From Bradyrhizobium sp. RD5-C2 (GTDB lineage Bacteria; Pseudomonadota; Alphaproteobacteria; Rhizobiales; Xanthobacteraceae), in contig NZ_BOVL01000048.1 of assembly GCF_019972155.1 (NCBI RefSeq), positions 1 to 64,000 on the forward strand: a stretch of DNA of 64,000 nucleotides. The letters are read 5' to 3'. Under the pieces are notes generated by a model. The model searched no databases and was not told where the DNA came from. It saw nothing but the letters and a program-made list of their open reading frames with translations. How positions within the stretch are numbered: position 1 is the first letter of the stretch; each line of letters begins with the position of its first letter. This document shows positions 7,565 to 15,771 of this stretch, in pieces. Both the position numbers and the translations under genes were made by a program.

Positions 7565-9575
7565 ATGTCGGCCAAATCGGTTGAAATCATCTCCGCGAGC
7601 GGAACGGAGGTTCTCATTCCGCTCAACAAGCTCAAGAAGTCACCACAATGCGCGTAAGACGCCGCACAGCGAGGCGGCCATCGAGGCTTATGCGGCGAGT
7701 ATTGCCGCCAAGGGCATCCTGCAGAATCTGGTCGTCGAACCGGAGCTGGATGGAGAAGGGGCCGCCACCGGGTTCTACTTTGTCACCATCGGCGAGGGCA
7801 GGCGGCTCGCCCAGCTGCTGCGGGTGAGGCGGAAGGAGATCAAGAAGACCGAGCCGATCCGCTGCATCGTCGACACCGCGAACGACCCTCACGAGATCAG
7901 CCTGGACGAGAACGTCACCCGGGAAGACATGCATCCCGCTGACCAGTTCGAGGCCTTCGGGAAGCTCGCGGACGAGCGCGGGCTCGGCGCGGAGGAGATC
8001 GCGGCGCGCTTCGGGGTGACCGCGCATGTGGTGCGGCAGCGCCTGCGGCTGGGGGCGGTGTCCCCGAAATTGATGCAGCTCTATCGCGATGGCGCTCTGA
8101 CGCTTGAGCAACTGATGGCCTTTGCCATCGTCCACGATCACGTCCGGCAGGAAGCGGTCTATGAGCGGCTCTCGTATGACCGGGATGTCAGCACCATCCG
8201 CCGTCTGCTCACCGAAACCCATGTCGCGGCCACGGATCGCCGGGTGCGTTTTGTCGGGCTTGAGGCCTACACGGAAGCGGGCGGCACTATCCTGCGCGAC
8301 CTCTTCACCGAGGATCGCGGCGGCTATCTGGAAGACGTCTCGCTGCTCGATTTGCTGGTGACGGCAAGGCTCAATCGCGAGGCAGATACCTTAAGGGCGG
8401 CCGAGGGATGGAAGTGGACGGAGGCCCATCTCGACTTCCCGCATGCCCATGGCATGCTCCGCGTCTACCCGCATCCGGTCGAGCTTTCGGCGGAGGATGA
8501 GACCGCGCTGCAGGCGGTTCAGAGCGAGTTCGACCGGCTGACCGAGCAGCATCAGACTTCCGAGGAACTGCCGGACGAGGCGGACGCGCGGTTCGGCGAG
8601 TTGGAGGCTGAGATCGAGCGGCTGGAGGCGAAACGGCAGGCCTACGATCCCGCCGACGTCGCGCGCGGCGGCGCGTTCGTGAGCCTCAATCACGACGGCA
8701 GCGTTCGGATCGAACGGGGCTTTGTCCGTCCCGGAGACGAGAAACCCGAGGCCGAAACTGGCTCCGTCAGCGATGCCGAGGCGCGGGATATGGAGGACCG
8801 GGAGGGCGAGGAAGCCGCACTGGATCGCGAAGACGGCGAGGGCGCGGCCGACGAGGAGGACGAGCATCAACCGCTGTCCGACGCTCTCGTTCGCGACCTC
8901 ACCGCGCATCGAACCTTGGGGCTGCGGCTGAATCTGAGTGAGCAGCCTGATGTCGCCATCGTGGCGGTCACCCATGCGCTCGCCGCTCAAATCTTCTATG
9001 TCGGGGCGGCCGCGCATGTGGTCGGCATCCAGCCGGTGAAGACCGATCTCGCAGCGCATGCGGACGGGATCGAGGACACGCCGGCCGGGAAAGCTTGGTC
9101 GGATCGCCATGCCAATTGGGCGCGGCAGATGCCCAAGGACGTCGGTGCATTGTGGGAATTCGTGGCCGAGCTCGACCACGACAGCCGCATGGCGTTGTTC
9201 GCGCATTGCGTCTTCCTGACGGTCAATGCGGTCAAATTGCCGTTTGACCGGAGGCCGCGGGCGCTAGCGGCGGCCAGCCATTTGGCCGAGGCTATGGCCC
9301 TCGACATGACCGCCTACTGGCGCCCGACAGCGCGGAGCTATCTCGGCCGCGTCACCAAGGCGGGCATTCTGGCGGCGGTCCGCGAAGCCATCAGCGAGGA
9401 GGCGGCCGAGCGCATGTCGGCCATGAAGAAGGCCGACATGGCGCAGGCTGCCGAGCAGCTGTTGGCCGCGACTGGCTGGCTGCCGTCGCTGCTGCGGACG
9501 GCCGCGCCGCGCGCGCAAACTGATCTCCAAAGCGAGGCGCAAGGAAGCGAAATCCAAGCGGAAGCCGCGGAGTGA
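7565..9575 (+). pseudogene. ParB-like partition/nuclease-domain protein, frameshifted near residue 27
   Basis: The natural start is the ATG at 7565 (MSAKSVEII..., ribosome site AAAGGAAG). This frame reads to SPQCA-stop at 7657, while the rest (NARKTPHSEAAIEAYAASI onward) is in a different frame that runs open to 9575. The shift lies around 7640-7650. The restored protein would be about 670 aa: an N-terminal ParB/Srx nuclease-like domain with IGEGRRLAQL and a DENVTREDMHPADQ box, a KorB-type helix-turn-helix (LGAEEIAARFGVTAHVVRQRL), an acidic linker, and a conserved C-terminal domain with YWRPTARSYLGRVTKAGIL. Such long ParB-like proteins belong to rhizobial integrative elements. Apart from the shift the frame is clean, so recent mutation or a base-calling error are both possible. 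Confidence 0.8.
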
Positions 9576-9622
9576 AATAAGCGCCGGGGCCGCGCGGGCG
9601 GCCCCGGCGGGGTCAAAATTTC

Positions 9623-9654
9623 GGCCGCGCACCATCAGGTGCGCGGCCTATTTC
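9623..9654 (+). terminator. Strong terminator hairpin after the parB-like gene
   Basis: GGCCGCGCACC (9623-9633) and GGTGCGCGGCC (9638-9648) form a perfect 11-bp stem with loop ATCA, followed by TATTTC. It sits between the parB-like gene and the convergent DUF736 remnant and could act in both directions. Confidence 0.75.
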
Positions 9655-9724
9655 ATGGATGCAATGCGGCGATTTCCCGCGCAAAGAGTTCCCTCCGATC
9701 GGGGGCACGATCCCTCCGATCAAC

Positions 9725-10003
9725 GCCGATTGCAGCAGCTAGGACGGTAGTATCGCGGCTCCTTCGACCCTCACCAGCGTGGCGGAGATCGGACCCGGGA
9801 AGCTCGGATCGTAGCTCGACGACACCTATCGCAAGCGCATTCGGGCGGTAGTTCTGGCGGCACCGTCCTTTCCTTGCGCGAACAAGTTGCTGGGTATGCT
9901 TGCGTTGATCTGGTTGGGTCCTCACTGCAGTTGAAGCGTGGAGATCGGCTTTGATCGAGCCGGTGTAGCCGTCGTCTGATGCTGCGCCGGCGGTGGTCGC
10001 CAT
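9725..10003 (-). pseudogene. Decayed DUF736 gene (copy 2), divergent from copy 3
   Basis: Reading from the ATG at 10003, the start (MATTAGAASDDGYTGSIK) matches the intact copy at 10295, including the shared ribosome-site region and GGCTACACCGGCTCGATCAA. The frame is then lost. The typical C-terminal block (DPSFPGPI.ATLV.VEGA) reappears in another frame near 9800. It is therefore a DUF736 gene broken by frameshifts. It forms an inverted pair with the intact gene. Confidence 0.75.
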
Positions 10004-10113
10004 GATAATTCTCCGTCAGTTCCGTTGTGGGCGCGCGTCCAACGTAGTCACGATTGGGCTGATCAAGCCCGGCGGACGGCAAGGGCCTCGATCGCCTTCC
10101 CGCAACAGCTCAC

Positions 10114-10175
10114 GCCTGCTTTTTTCCCTTGCCGCAAAGCGGCGGCATTCCTCGCGGGAAGACAAAAAAGCAGGC
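10114..10175 (+). promoter_or_regulatory. Candidate structured leader of DUF736 copy 3
   Basis: GCCTGCTTTTTT (10114-10125) and AAAAAAGCAGGC (10164-10175) are a perfect 12-bp inverted repeat around a GC-rich loop. It lies 119 nt before the ATG at 10295. The T-run/A-run design matches the element at 6073-6128. A read-through terminator-like leader or a small RNA are possible; nothing proves either. Confidence 0.5.
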
Positions 10176-10294
10176 TTTCGCCGTCCTCCGCTGGCGCTAC
10201 GGGCCTTACGGCTGCGGGCCGATCGCTCCCCGGGCAAGGGATCGCCATCGAGGCTGCGATGGACGCGGCCCGAGCAAAACAGACGGAGATTATC

Positions 10295-10606
10295 ATGGCG
10301 ACCATCGGCACCTTCACCGCTTCCGACAACGGCTACACCGGCTCGATCAAGACGCTGACGCTCAACATCAAGGCCAAGCTCGTCGCATCCGAGAAGGACA
10401 ACGACAAGGCTCCCGACTACCGCATCTTCGCAGGTACGACCGAGTTCGGCGCCGCCTGGAAGAAGACCGCCCGCGACAGCGAGCGCGAATATCTCTCGGT
10501 CAAGCTCGACGATCCGAGCTTCCCGGCCCCGATCTACGCCTCGCTGGTCAAGGTCGAAGGCGACGAAGGCTTCAGCCTGATCTGGTCGCGGCGCAGCGGC
10601 GATTGA
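10295..10606 (+). CDS. DUF736 family protein (copy 3)
   Basis: 103 aa, starting MATIGTFTASDNGYTGSIKT at 10295 behind a GGAG site (10284-10290). The family blocks PDYRIFAG, FGAAWKK, EYLSVKLDDPSFPAPIYA and GFSLIWSR are all present and in order. Longer upstream frames exist but lack a ribosome site. A terminator follows directly. The function is unknown; it marks a plasmid/ICE backbone. Confidence 0.92.
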   Translation: MATIGTFTASDNGYTGSIKTLTLNIKAKLVASEKDNDKAPDYRIFAGTTEFGAAWKKTARDSEREYLSVKLDDPSFPAPIYASLVKVEGDEGFSLIWSRRSGD

Positions 10607-10624
10607 CCGGCCGGAACCAGCGGT

Positions 10625-10652
10625 CCCGCCTCCTCGGAGGCGGGGCTTCTTT
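10625..10652 (+). terminator. Rho-independent terminator after DUF736 copy 3
   Basis: CCCGCCTC and GAGGCGGG pair around loop CTCG, with a CTTCTTT tail, 19 nt after the stop codon. Confidence 0.8.
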
Positions 10653-11248
10653 GCGTTGCTTGCGCCGCTTTGGGAGAAAGTGGAGGGGCATTTTGCAGCC
10701 GGAAAGTGGCTTCGCCGCTGGCCAAAAATGCGATCGGTCGGACGGGTTTTGGCGCAATATTTTGGGCTGCTCGATCGGAAATTCGCGTCGCGTGAGCTTG
10801 GATTTTCGATCTCGAGGCGTGACAGTGCGCCAGTTTCGCGAGGGGGAATGACGTCGCCGCGCGTGCTCTCAGAGCTCGAATTGCCGTTCGTTTGTCGGGC
10901 GAATGGCCTCTATTTCGTGTCGTACTGGTCGAACGCGCGGTGATTGATTTGGCAACTTGAGCAAAGCCGGGCCAACCAAGCGCGATCAAGGGCAGGGTAA
11001 GGGATCTCGGCAAGATAAAAGCACTGTCGCCTGAGCGCGGCTAAGTGGTTGTCTGCACATCCAATAGTTAGCGTCGTTGGAAGGCCTCCTGTCGCTACAG
11101 CGTACCCAAGCGCTTCAATCGTTTCAGGAAACTCCGCTGCTTTCTCTGTCTTTGGCCCAGTAGTATTCGGTCTTGAGCAGTTCTTCTCTTAGACAAGGGA
11201 CGCTATTCGTGGGCGAGGTCGTCGCGCCGTCGCCGTCGCCTTAGTACC
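10653..11248. other. Intergenic stretch between DUF736 and the flavin monooxygenase
   Basis: About 600 nt. Short open frames are present, but none has a recognisable family or a good ribosome site. I see no gene here. Confidence 0.4.
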
Positions 11249-12481
11249 TCACGGTGCAATCAGCTTCTCAATTGTTTCGGTCGTGTAAGCCCCTGGAGGC
11301 AATCGCTCCGGGCCTATGATCGCAGCGGGTAACGGCGAAAGCTGGCGTTCGATCATTCTGTCGCTAACCCTGGCCCGACGCTGCTTCGCGTCCTCGCCAA
11401 ATTCGACCCGTATCTTCGTTGCCAGGCCGGCAGCAATCCTCAGTCGGCGCATTCGCTCCCGTCGTTCTTCGACGTACGGCGCAAATTCGGCGTGTCCCCA
11501 ATCCTTCTCTGATTGCAGGAGGTCGGACACGATACGAACATCTCTGGCAGCGATCGCCAGACCTTGTCCCATGATCGGATCATTGTGGCCGGCAGCGTCT
11601 CCAATCAGCACGACGCCCGGCAGCGTCGGATCATCAATCCAATGATCCTCATTCGAGTAGGAATGAAACGGACTGATGGGGGTGCCGCCGACGATCGCTT
11701 CCGAATAGGGCAGACACTTCAACCGAAAGGCTTGCAATAGCCGCACCTCTCGGTCCGGACCCGCGAACTTCCGTCGGTCAGCAAAATCATAGCACGCATA
11801 GAGGCGGACCTTGTCCTCGCCCTGCGGAAAAACGAAATAGTGCAGCCTGTCCTCCGTCCCGATCGCCTGAACATGGCGAGGCCAAGCCGGTACATTTGCG
11901 ACGAGCATCCCGCCCAAGAGATTGTGCGGTTCGTCGGAGTGGATGGAAAAACCAAGTTGCTTTCTGAGGACCGAATTGCGTCCATCGGCACCAATGACGA
12001 GGCGAGGCGTCAACCGCAACAACTCGTTGTTCAAGGTAAACGACACGGTCGGCCGGACGCCCCCCGTTACTTCGACCTCCTTCACGCCGCGCAAGGCTCG
12101 CGCACCGGCTGCTTTGGCCGACGCTTCAAAAGCGTTGCACATGGTCGGGTGGCCGATGCAGATGGGCGTCGGGAGATCCGGCGGCAGCTTGGTGAAATCG
12201 AGGGCACGCTGCTCGGCAGCCTCCGGCAGCCAATTCTCATCGTAGGGCACATTACGCTCTACGCTAAGCGCGCCATGCTGACGCAGGACATCGATAAGCC
12301 CAAGCCGCTTGAATTCGGCCACTCCCCAAGGGGCAATCCACTCCCCACGCACCCGGTCGGGATAATATATTTCCCTTTCCAATACGAACACTTCCAGCCC
12401 GTTTCTCGCCAGCACCGTGGCCAGGGCACCGCCAGCTATTCCTCCACCAACGATCACGACATCCGGAGTCAAATCCGTCAT
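11249..12481 (-). CDS. FAD-dependent monooxygenase / oxidoreductase, class A flavoprotein fold
   Basis: 410 aa, ATG at 12481. The dinucleotide-binding motif VVIVGGGIAGGALA lies at about residues 9-22, a DG-type motif (VIGADGRNSVLR) is in the middle, and the second FAD motif VLIGDAAGHNDPIMGQG is near residue 300. This is the p-hydroxybenzoate hydroxylase (class A) fold, single component and NAD(P)H-dependent. The sequence after the GD motif (DPIMGQGLAIAARD) fits halogenase/geranylgeranyl-reductase-like relatives as well as hydroxylases, so the substrate stays open. It stands alone within the island, on the opposite strand to the catabolic cluster. Confidence 0.8.
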   Translation of the reverse strand: MTDLTPDVVIVGGGIAGGALATVLARNGLEVFVLEREIYYPDRVRGEWIAPWGVAEFKRLGLIDVLRQHGALSVERNVPYDENWLPEAAEQRALDFTKLPPDLPTPICIGHPTMCNAFEASAKAAGARALRGVKEVEVTGGVRPTVSFTLNNELLRLTPRLVIGADGRNSVLRKQLGFSIHSDEPHNLLGGMLVANVPAWPRHVQAIGTEDRLHYFVFPQGEDKVRLYACYDFADRRKFAGPDREVRLLQAFRLKCLPYSEAIVGGTPISPFHSYSNEDHWIDDPTLPGVVLIGDAAGHNDPIMGQGLAIAARDVRIVSDLLQSEKDWGHAEFAPYVEERRERMRRLRIAAGLATKIRVEFGEDAKQRRARVSDRMIERQLSPLPAAIIGPERLPPGAYTTETIEKLIAP

Positions 12482-13054
12482 GGGAAATCCCTCGATAAAT
12501 AAGTAAGTGAAAGCGGACAGTATGATTCACGTTTCACGGGAATGGAACACCCGGGCCTGGGCTTCGCGATGGGTCGGCCTGGGGTCCACGAGCAGGGACT
12601 TCCGCTCGAAGCCGAAGGCTGCGCCCTAGATTAGGCCTCTGCCTCGGCTAGCCGTTTACTGACCCGGTAAGCGCACTTGCCGGGGTTTACGCCGGCGCCC
12701 CGGCTCATTGACCCCGCGGTCCGCCAAATGGCCAGCGCCCGCTTATGTCCGAAGCTGTTAGAGGTCCGCCCCGGTCAGTGCCAATTCCGGGAGACTGGAA
12801 AGCGTTGCGCCACAGCTGGCGCCGCCATTCCGATCTAGCACCGCCGCGCGCGATCCCCGGAGCAGGCCGTGCGGCGTGGCCCGTCGGGCGCCAGGCTGCC
12901 GGAGCAGGCCTCACCACCGCAAGGCGCACCTGAGGCGCGCTGTGCCTCGGTAGCCGCGCAAAAGCGAAACCAACCGGATGAACTGAGCCAACAACCACTT
13001 GAGCGCGTCAAGATATAGCCTGGCCGTGTCATTGATAGAGGCTTCAGCAGATGC
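12482..13054. other. Gene-free region
   Basis: About 570 nt with no supported gene. The left edge contains the promoter region of the minus-strand monooxygenase. The rest, GC-rich with short overlapping frames, looks like decayed sequence; no family was recognised. Confidence 0.4.
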
Positions 13055-13291
13055 CTAACGCTTATTTAGCTTCCGAACGACCTCGGCAGGGTCAAAGCCA
13101 ATGACACGCCCCAACTCGATCAATTCGACAACGTCTATTCGACGCTGCCCAGATTCTAGATGGGTTACCCAGGATTGGTAGACGCCCAGTTTATTGGCGA
13201 GATCAACCTGACGGAGACCAGCGCCCTTTCTCAGCTCAACCAATATCGCGGCGAGCTTCTTTTGAATGGGCGACGTAACCGTTTTGGGCAT
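13055..13291 (-). CDS. XRE-family helix-turn-helix regulator
   Basis: 78 aa from the ATG at 13291, four bases after a GGAGG site. The protein is essentially one lambda-repressor-like HTH: LRKGAGLRQVDLANKLGVYQSWVTHLESG, with the Q..LA..LGV.QS..S-E pattern, followed by a short C-terminal helix. It faces an unknown gene across about 100 bp that hold a 19-bp palindrome, so it probably represses that gene and itself. Confidence 0.85.
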   Translation of the reverse strand: MPKTVTSPIQKKLAAILVELRKGAGLRQVDLANKLGVYQSWVTHLESGQRRIDVVELIELGRVIGFDPAEVVRKLNKR

Positions 13292-13334
13292 CAAGCCTCC
13301 AGAAGGAGGCCAGACACATAGAACGACTTTTCAG

Positions 13335-13353
13335 ATACCTATAAATTAGGTAT
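13335..13353. promoter_or_regulatory. Palindromic operator between the XRE regulator and its divergent neighbour
   Basis: ATACCTATAAATTAGGTAT is a perfect inverted repeat (7-bp arms, 5-bp loop). It lies 44 bp from the XRE start and 40 bp from the divergent gene start. Its size and position fit an XRE dimer site overlapping a promoter. The binding assignment is inferred. Confidence 0.6.
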
Positions 13354-13392
13354 TGATTGGGGGGCTGAACTTATGTTGGCGGAGTTAAGGTA

Positions 13393-13812
13393 TTGGATCT
13401 GTCAACTCGACAGGAAATTGAACCATTTTTCGAATGCGCGTGCCTGCCAAAGACGCGCGCGGCAGATCATCTTTATCGGTTTGGATACAGGATTGTTGGG
13501 ACCGACACCGTTGTCGCGGCGATTGAAATTCCCGCCAGGTTACTAGAAGAAGCAGTTTCATCTAACTTGACGTTGTCGTGCAGGCTTACCCCGGACGGCG
13601 ATGTGATTCCGGAGGCTTCGTTCGAAAATAGTGGGGCTTCTTCGACTGGAGTGTGCCCGCTGCCGCTTGATCAGCTCATTCGCGCGACGTTAGCTCCCCA
13701 AAACATTCACATGGAAGAAGCAACAACCGCAAATTTGAAGACAATGCTCCAGAGGCTGGAGCAATCAGCCAACGTTGTAAGAGATGCGCTGGCTCGTAAG
13801 GCTGGATCCTAG
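13393..13812 (+). CDS. Unknown protein divergent from the XRE regulator
   Basis: 139 aa from a TTG start at 13393 that has GGAG eight bases upstream. No known domain was recognised. The first half looks beta-rich (AADHLYRFGYRIVGTDTVVAAIEIPARLL), and the C-terminal 40 residues form a likely amphipathic helix (NLKTMLQRLEQSANVVRDAL). There is no signal peptide or membrane segment. Its base composition is lower in GC than the core genes, in line with island DNA. Its partner is probably the XRE gene; the function is unknown. Confidence 0.55.
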   Translation: MDLSTRQEIEPFFECACLPKTRAADHLYRFGYRIVGTDTVVAAIEIPARLLEEAVSSNLTLSCRLTPDGDVIPEASFENSGASSTGVCPLPLDQLIRATLAPQNIHMEEATTANLKTMLQRLEQSANVVRDALARKAGS

Positions 13813-13859
13813 CGCAGGAAGTGCGACGCTAGAGCAAGGCTACCCCGCACGGCCCGTCT

Positions 13860-15047
13860 TTAAGCGCCGCGCGCTTGAAACTCAGCCGCGTCAGCCGCAG
13901 CCTTGACGATGCGTCCCGCGAGCTTGCTTTCGCCGATGGCCATGAGCTCATCGGCAAGCTTAACCGCACCGGCGACATCTAAGGCGGTTAGCGGATTGCC
14001 TTCACCGCTGATCGCGACACGCCAGAGTTCATCGTCAGGCTTCAGTGGCCGGACGTTCAATCTAGGATGATCCACTACCCTGTAGCGATCAAGCACGGCA
14101 GCGCGCGTGCCGGCACCTGGTGCCTCTCGCAGGTTTACTCCGACTAGTTGCTTCAGAATGACTTCAATGCTTCGTGCGGCCTCAATCTCTCCAAGCTGCG
14201 ACAATTCGAGCGCAAGACGCCTGAGGATGCCGGCTTCAAAGTGAACCTCGTTGCCGTCACGGAAGGTAAAGGCAACCCGCGGAACACCGTCGATGCGAAG
14301 GGAGGACGGCTTCGCGCTCACCCAGCCATCGAGCCCGTGAAGCTTCGCAATGCCTCTCGCACGGGGGCTCATGTCAGTGTGGTTTTCGATGGAACCGCTT
14401 GCAGGCGTGTAACGCCCCAGATTGTCGAGAGAACGAGTCTCCACTCGCTCTGCCGTGTCATCGAGGATCTCCGCGCCGATCATGTTGATACGTTCGCGCG
14501 TACTCTTCCGCTCCGGTACTATGTAGTCGCCGCTACTGGCATCCCAGAACTTGAAGTGGTAGACGGTCACCCTCGCAGTCTGACGCTGCTGCCTTGAAAA
14601 CGCGGTAGGATGCTCGCCGTACCGCTGCGGGATGAGCTTGGCAGGACCCGAAAGCATGGTGACCGCGAGGGCAACTGCGGCGAGGCAGCTTCCCTCGCAG
14701 GGGAAGCCAGATTTCACAGCGTCAGCGACGCTCAGTGGTGTCCCGACGTAGTAGAACAGTGCTCCCTTCTCGTCGGTCTGCGGCCTAAGTCTGACGATAT
14801 CGGCGAGCTCGCGGCCTGCTTCGGCGATGTCAGCATATAAATCGCGCAGCTCGTCAAGGGCACCTGCAGGGGCTGTCCGCCGGTCGCTGCACCACGACTT
14901 GATCGTATCGATCCTGGTGTTGTGAAAGTTGGCTGCGTCTTGTTGTGACAAGCCACAGCGCTGACGCAGCAGGTCGTAAACGCTGACCATGGAGGTTTCA
15001 TCCAATGCTGAGGTATTCGATCCGAAATCGATCATGATGGGCTCCAT
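13860..15047 (-). CDS. Unknown protein with N-terminal HTH-like segment
   Basis: About 395 aa if started at the ATG at 15047 (MEPIMIDFG); ATGs at 15035 and 14990 are alternatives. The frame extends to 15185, but that extension would run through the 17-bp palindrome at 15088-15104, so a shorter start is preferred. Residues MVSVYDLLRQRCGLSQQDAA and the following DTIKSW look like a Cro-type helix-turn-helix with recognition helix. The rest, with TARVTVYHFKFWDA and EILDDTAERVE, belongs to no family I can name. It is probably a mobile-element regulatory or maintenance protein. Confidence 0.55.
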   Translation of the reverse strand: MEPIMIDFGSNTSALDETSMVSVYDLLRQRCGLSQQDAANFHNTRIDTIKSWCSDRRTAPAGALDELRDLYADIAEAGRELADIVRLRPQTDEKGALFYYVGTPLSVADAVKSGFPCEGSCLAAVALAVTMLSGPAKLIPQRYGEHPTAFSRQQRQTARVTVYHFKFWDASSGDYIVPERKSTRERINMIGAEILDDTAERVETRSLDNLGRYTPASGSIENHTDMSPRARGIAKLHGLDGWVSAKPSSLRIDGVPRVAFTFRDGNEVHFEAGILRRLALELSQLGEIEAARSIEVILKQLVGVNLREAPGAGTRAAVLDRYRVVDHPRLNVRPLKPDDELWRVAISGEGNPLTALDVAGAVKLADELMAIGESKLAGRIVKAAADAAEFQARGA

Positions 15048-15087
15048 ATCCCGAGCGTCGGGCCAACCCCAACGCCAGAATCCGAAT

Positions 15088-15104
15088 GTACACCGAAAGT
15101 GTAC
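15088..15104. promoter_or_regulatory. 17-bp palindrome upstream of the HTH protein
   Basis: GTACACCGAAAGTGTAC is a perfect inverted repeat (6-bp arms, 5-bp loop), and ACCGAAAGT recurs right after it. It lies 41 bp upstream of the preferred start at 15047. A self-regulating operator is the simplest reading. Confidence 0.5.
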
Positions 15105-15185
15105 GAACCGAAAGTCCGATCCCGCGTGGGAATGCCATGGGGAATGGCACTGTCGCGCTGTCGGCGATAGTGCGGACGACCGCAA

Positions 15186-15429
15186 AGAGTAGCCTTGGTG
15201 CTTGGGCGTTTACCCCGAAAAGTACTTATCGGCGCGAAACACACTTAATGCGTTCGATCATGCCGATAAGTCATTGAAATTGTAACTGATGGAGTCGCCC
15301 TCCGAGCGCACCACAAACCCAGCAAACGGCCCACCAACTCTAGCCCCAGTCGCTTGGGTCGTTGGATGCTGCCGCCGATGGTTAGGCCGTCCACAGTCGG
15401 AGGCAGAGTTGGGCACTGATCAGGGGTCT
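15186..15429. other. Intergenic DNA with one member of a dispersed repeat
   Basis: No gene. Positions 15293-15322 (CCCTCCGAGCGCACCA...) resemble the two better-preserved repeats at 45466-45507 and 52061-52101. To the right begins the decayed lysR copy. Confidence 0.35.
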
Positions 15430-15568
15430 TGAGTTTTGCGCCCAGTTCATCCTTGAGCGGGCGGATCTGTCGCCTTCGAGGCGACCGCGAACTGTCAGGC
15501 GTCGGACACTGCTGCTAGGTCCCCTCCTTGGCTATCGCGATAGAGCAACTGAGCTGTCGAAGTCCCAT
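15430..15568 (-). pseudogene. Decayed 5' end of a lysR gene (tfdR copy)
   Basis: Reading down from the ATG at 15568 gives MGLRQLSCSIAIAKEG then a TAG stop. The intact regulator at 23099 begins MEFRQLNYFIAVAEEG. About 30 codons later the stub shows KDELGAK where the intact gene has EDELGAK. The rest of the gene is missing. Together with the promoter copy to its right it shows a duplication of the tfdR-tfdD boundary. Confidence 0.75.
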
Positions 15569-15702
15569 TGAAGGCTCAATACCGTATGAGTATCGCTCAT
15601 GCATCTATACGGTATTTTTCTTTTGAGATCGACCCTTCTACCAATCGACATCGAGCTCGGCTCCACCAGCGCACTCCGCCAATCGCTGCGCCTCTGTGGG
15701 TT
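15545..15702 (+). repeat. Duplicate of the tfdR-tfdD promoter region
   Basis: This block matches 23078-23240: the lysR 5' end, the whole operator/promoter and the first codons of the cycloisomerase gene, with scattered substitutions and a small deletion. The core ATACCGTATGAGTATCGCTC and the TACGGTATTTTTCTTTTGAG stretch are kept nearly unchanged. It lies about 70 bp upstream of tfdB and points the same way. Confidence 0.85.
15579..15615 (+). promoter_or_regulatory. LysR-type operator upstream of tfdB (copy of the tfdD operator)
   Basis: ATACCGTAT (15579-15587) and ATACGGTAT (15607-15615) are exact reverse complements with 19 bp between. The left arm also starts ATAC-N7-GTAT (15579-15593), the site form of BenM/CatM-type regulators. 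Arm sequence and spacing are identical to the tfdD operator. Control of tfdB by TfdR is inferred. Confidence 0.7.
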
Positions 15703-15771
15703 TGAAATTCACTTTCTACAGGCGGGCGGAGGTGGCCTGAGCAATGTCAAAAGAGTACTCGGAGGGAAACC

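Noticed and set aside
8391..9206. 271-codon minus-strand frame inside the parB-like gene
   Set aside because: Antisense shadow; the plus strand has recognisable ParB domains over the same span.
10656..10943. 95-codon frame after DUF736 copy 3
   Set aside because: Starts just behind a terminator with a weak start codon and no ribosome site, and shows no recognisable domain.
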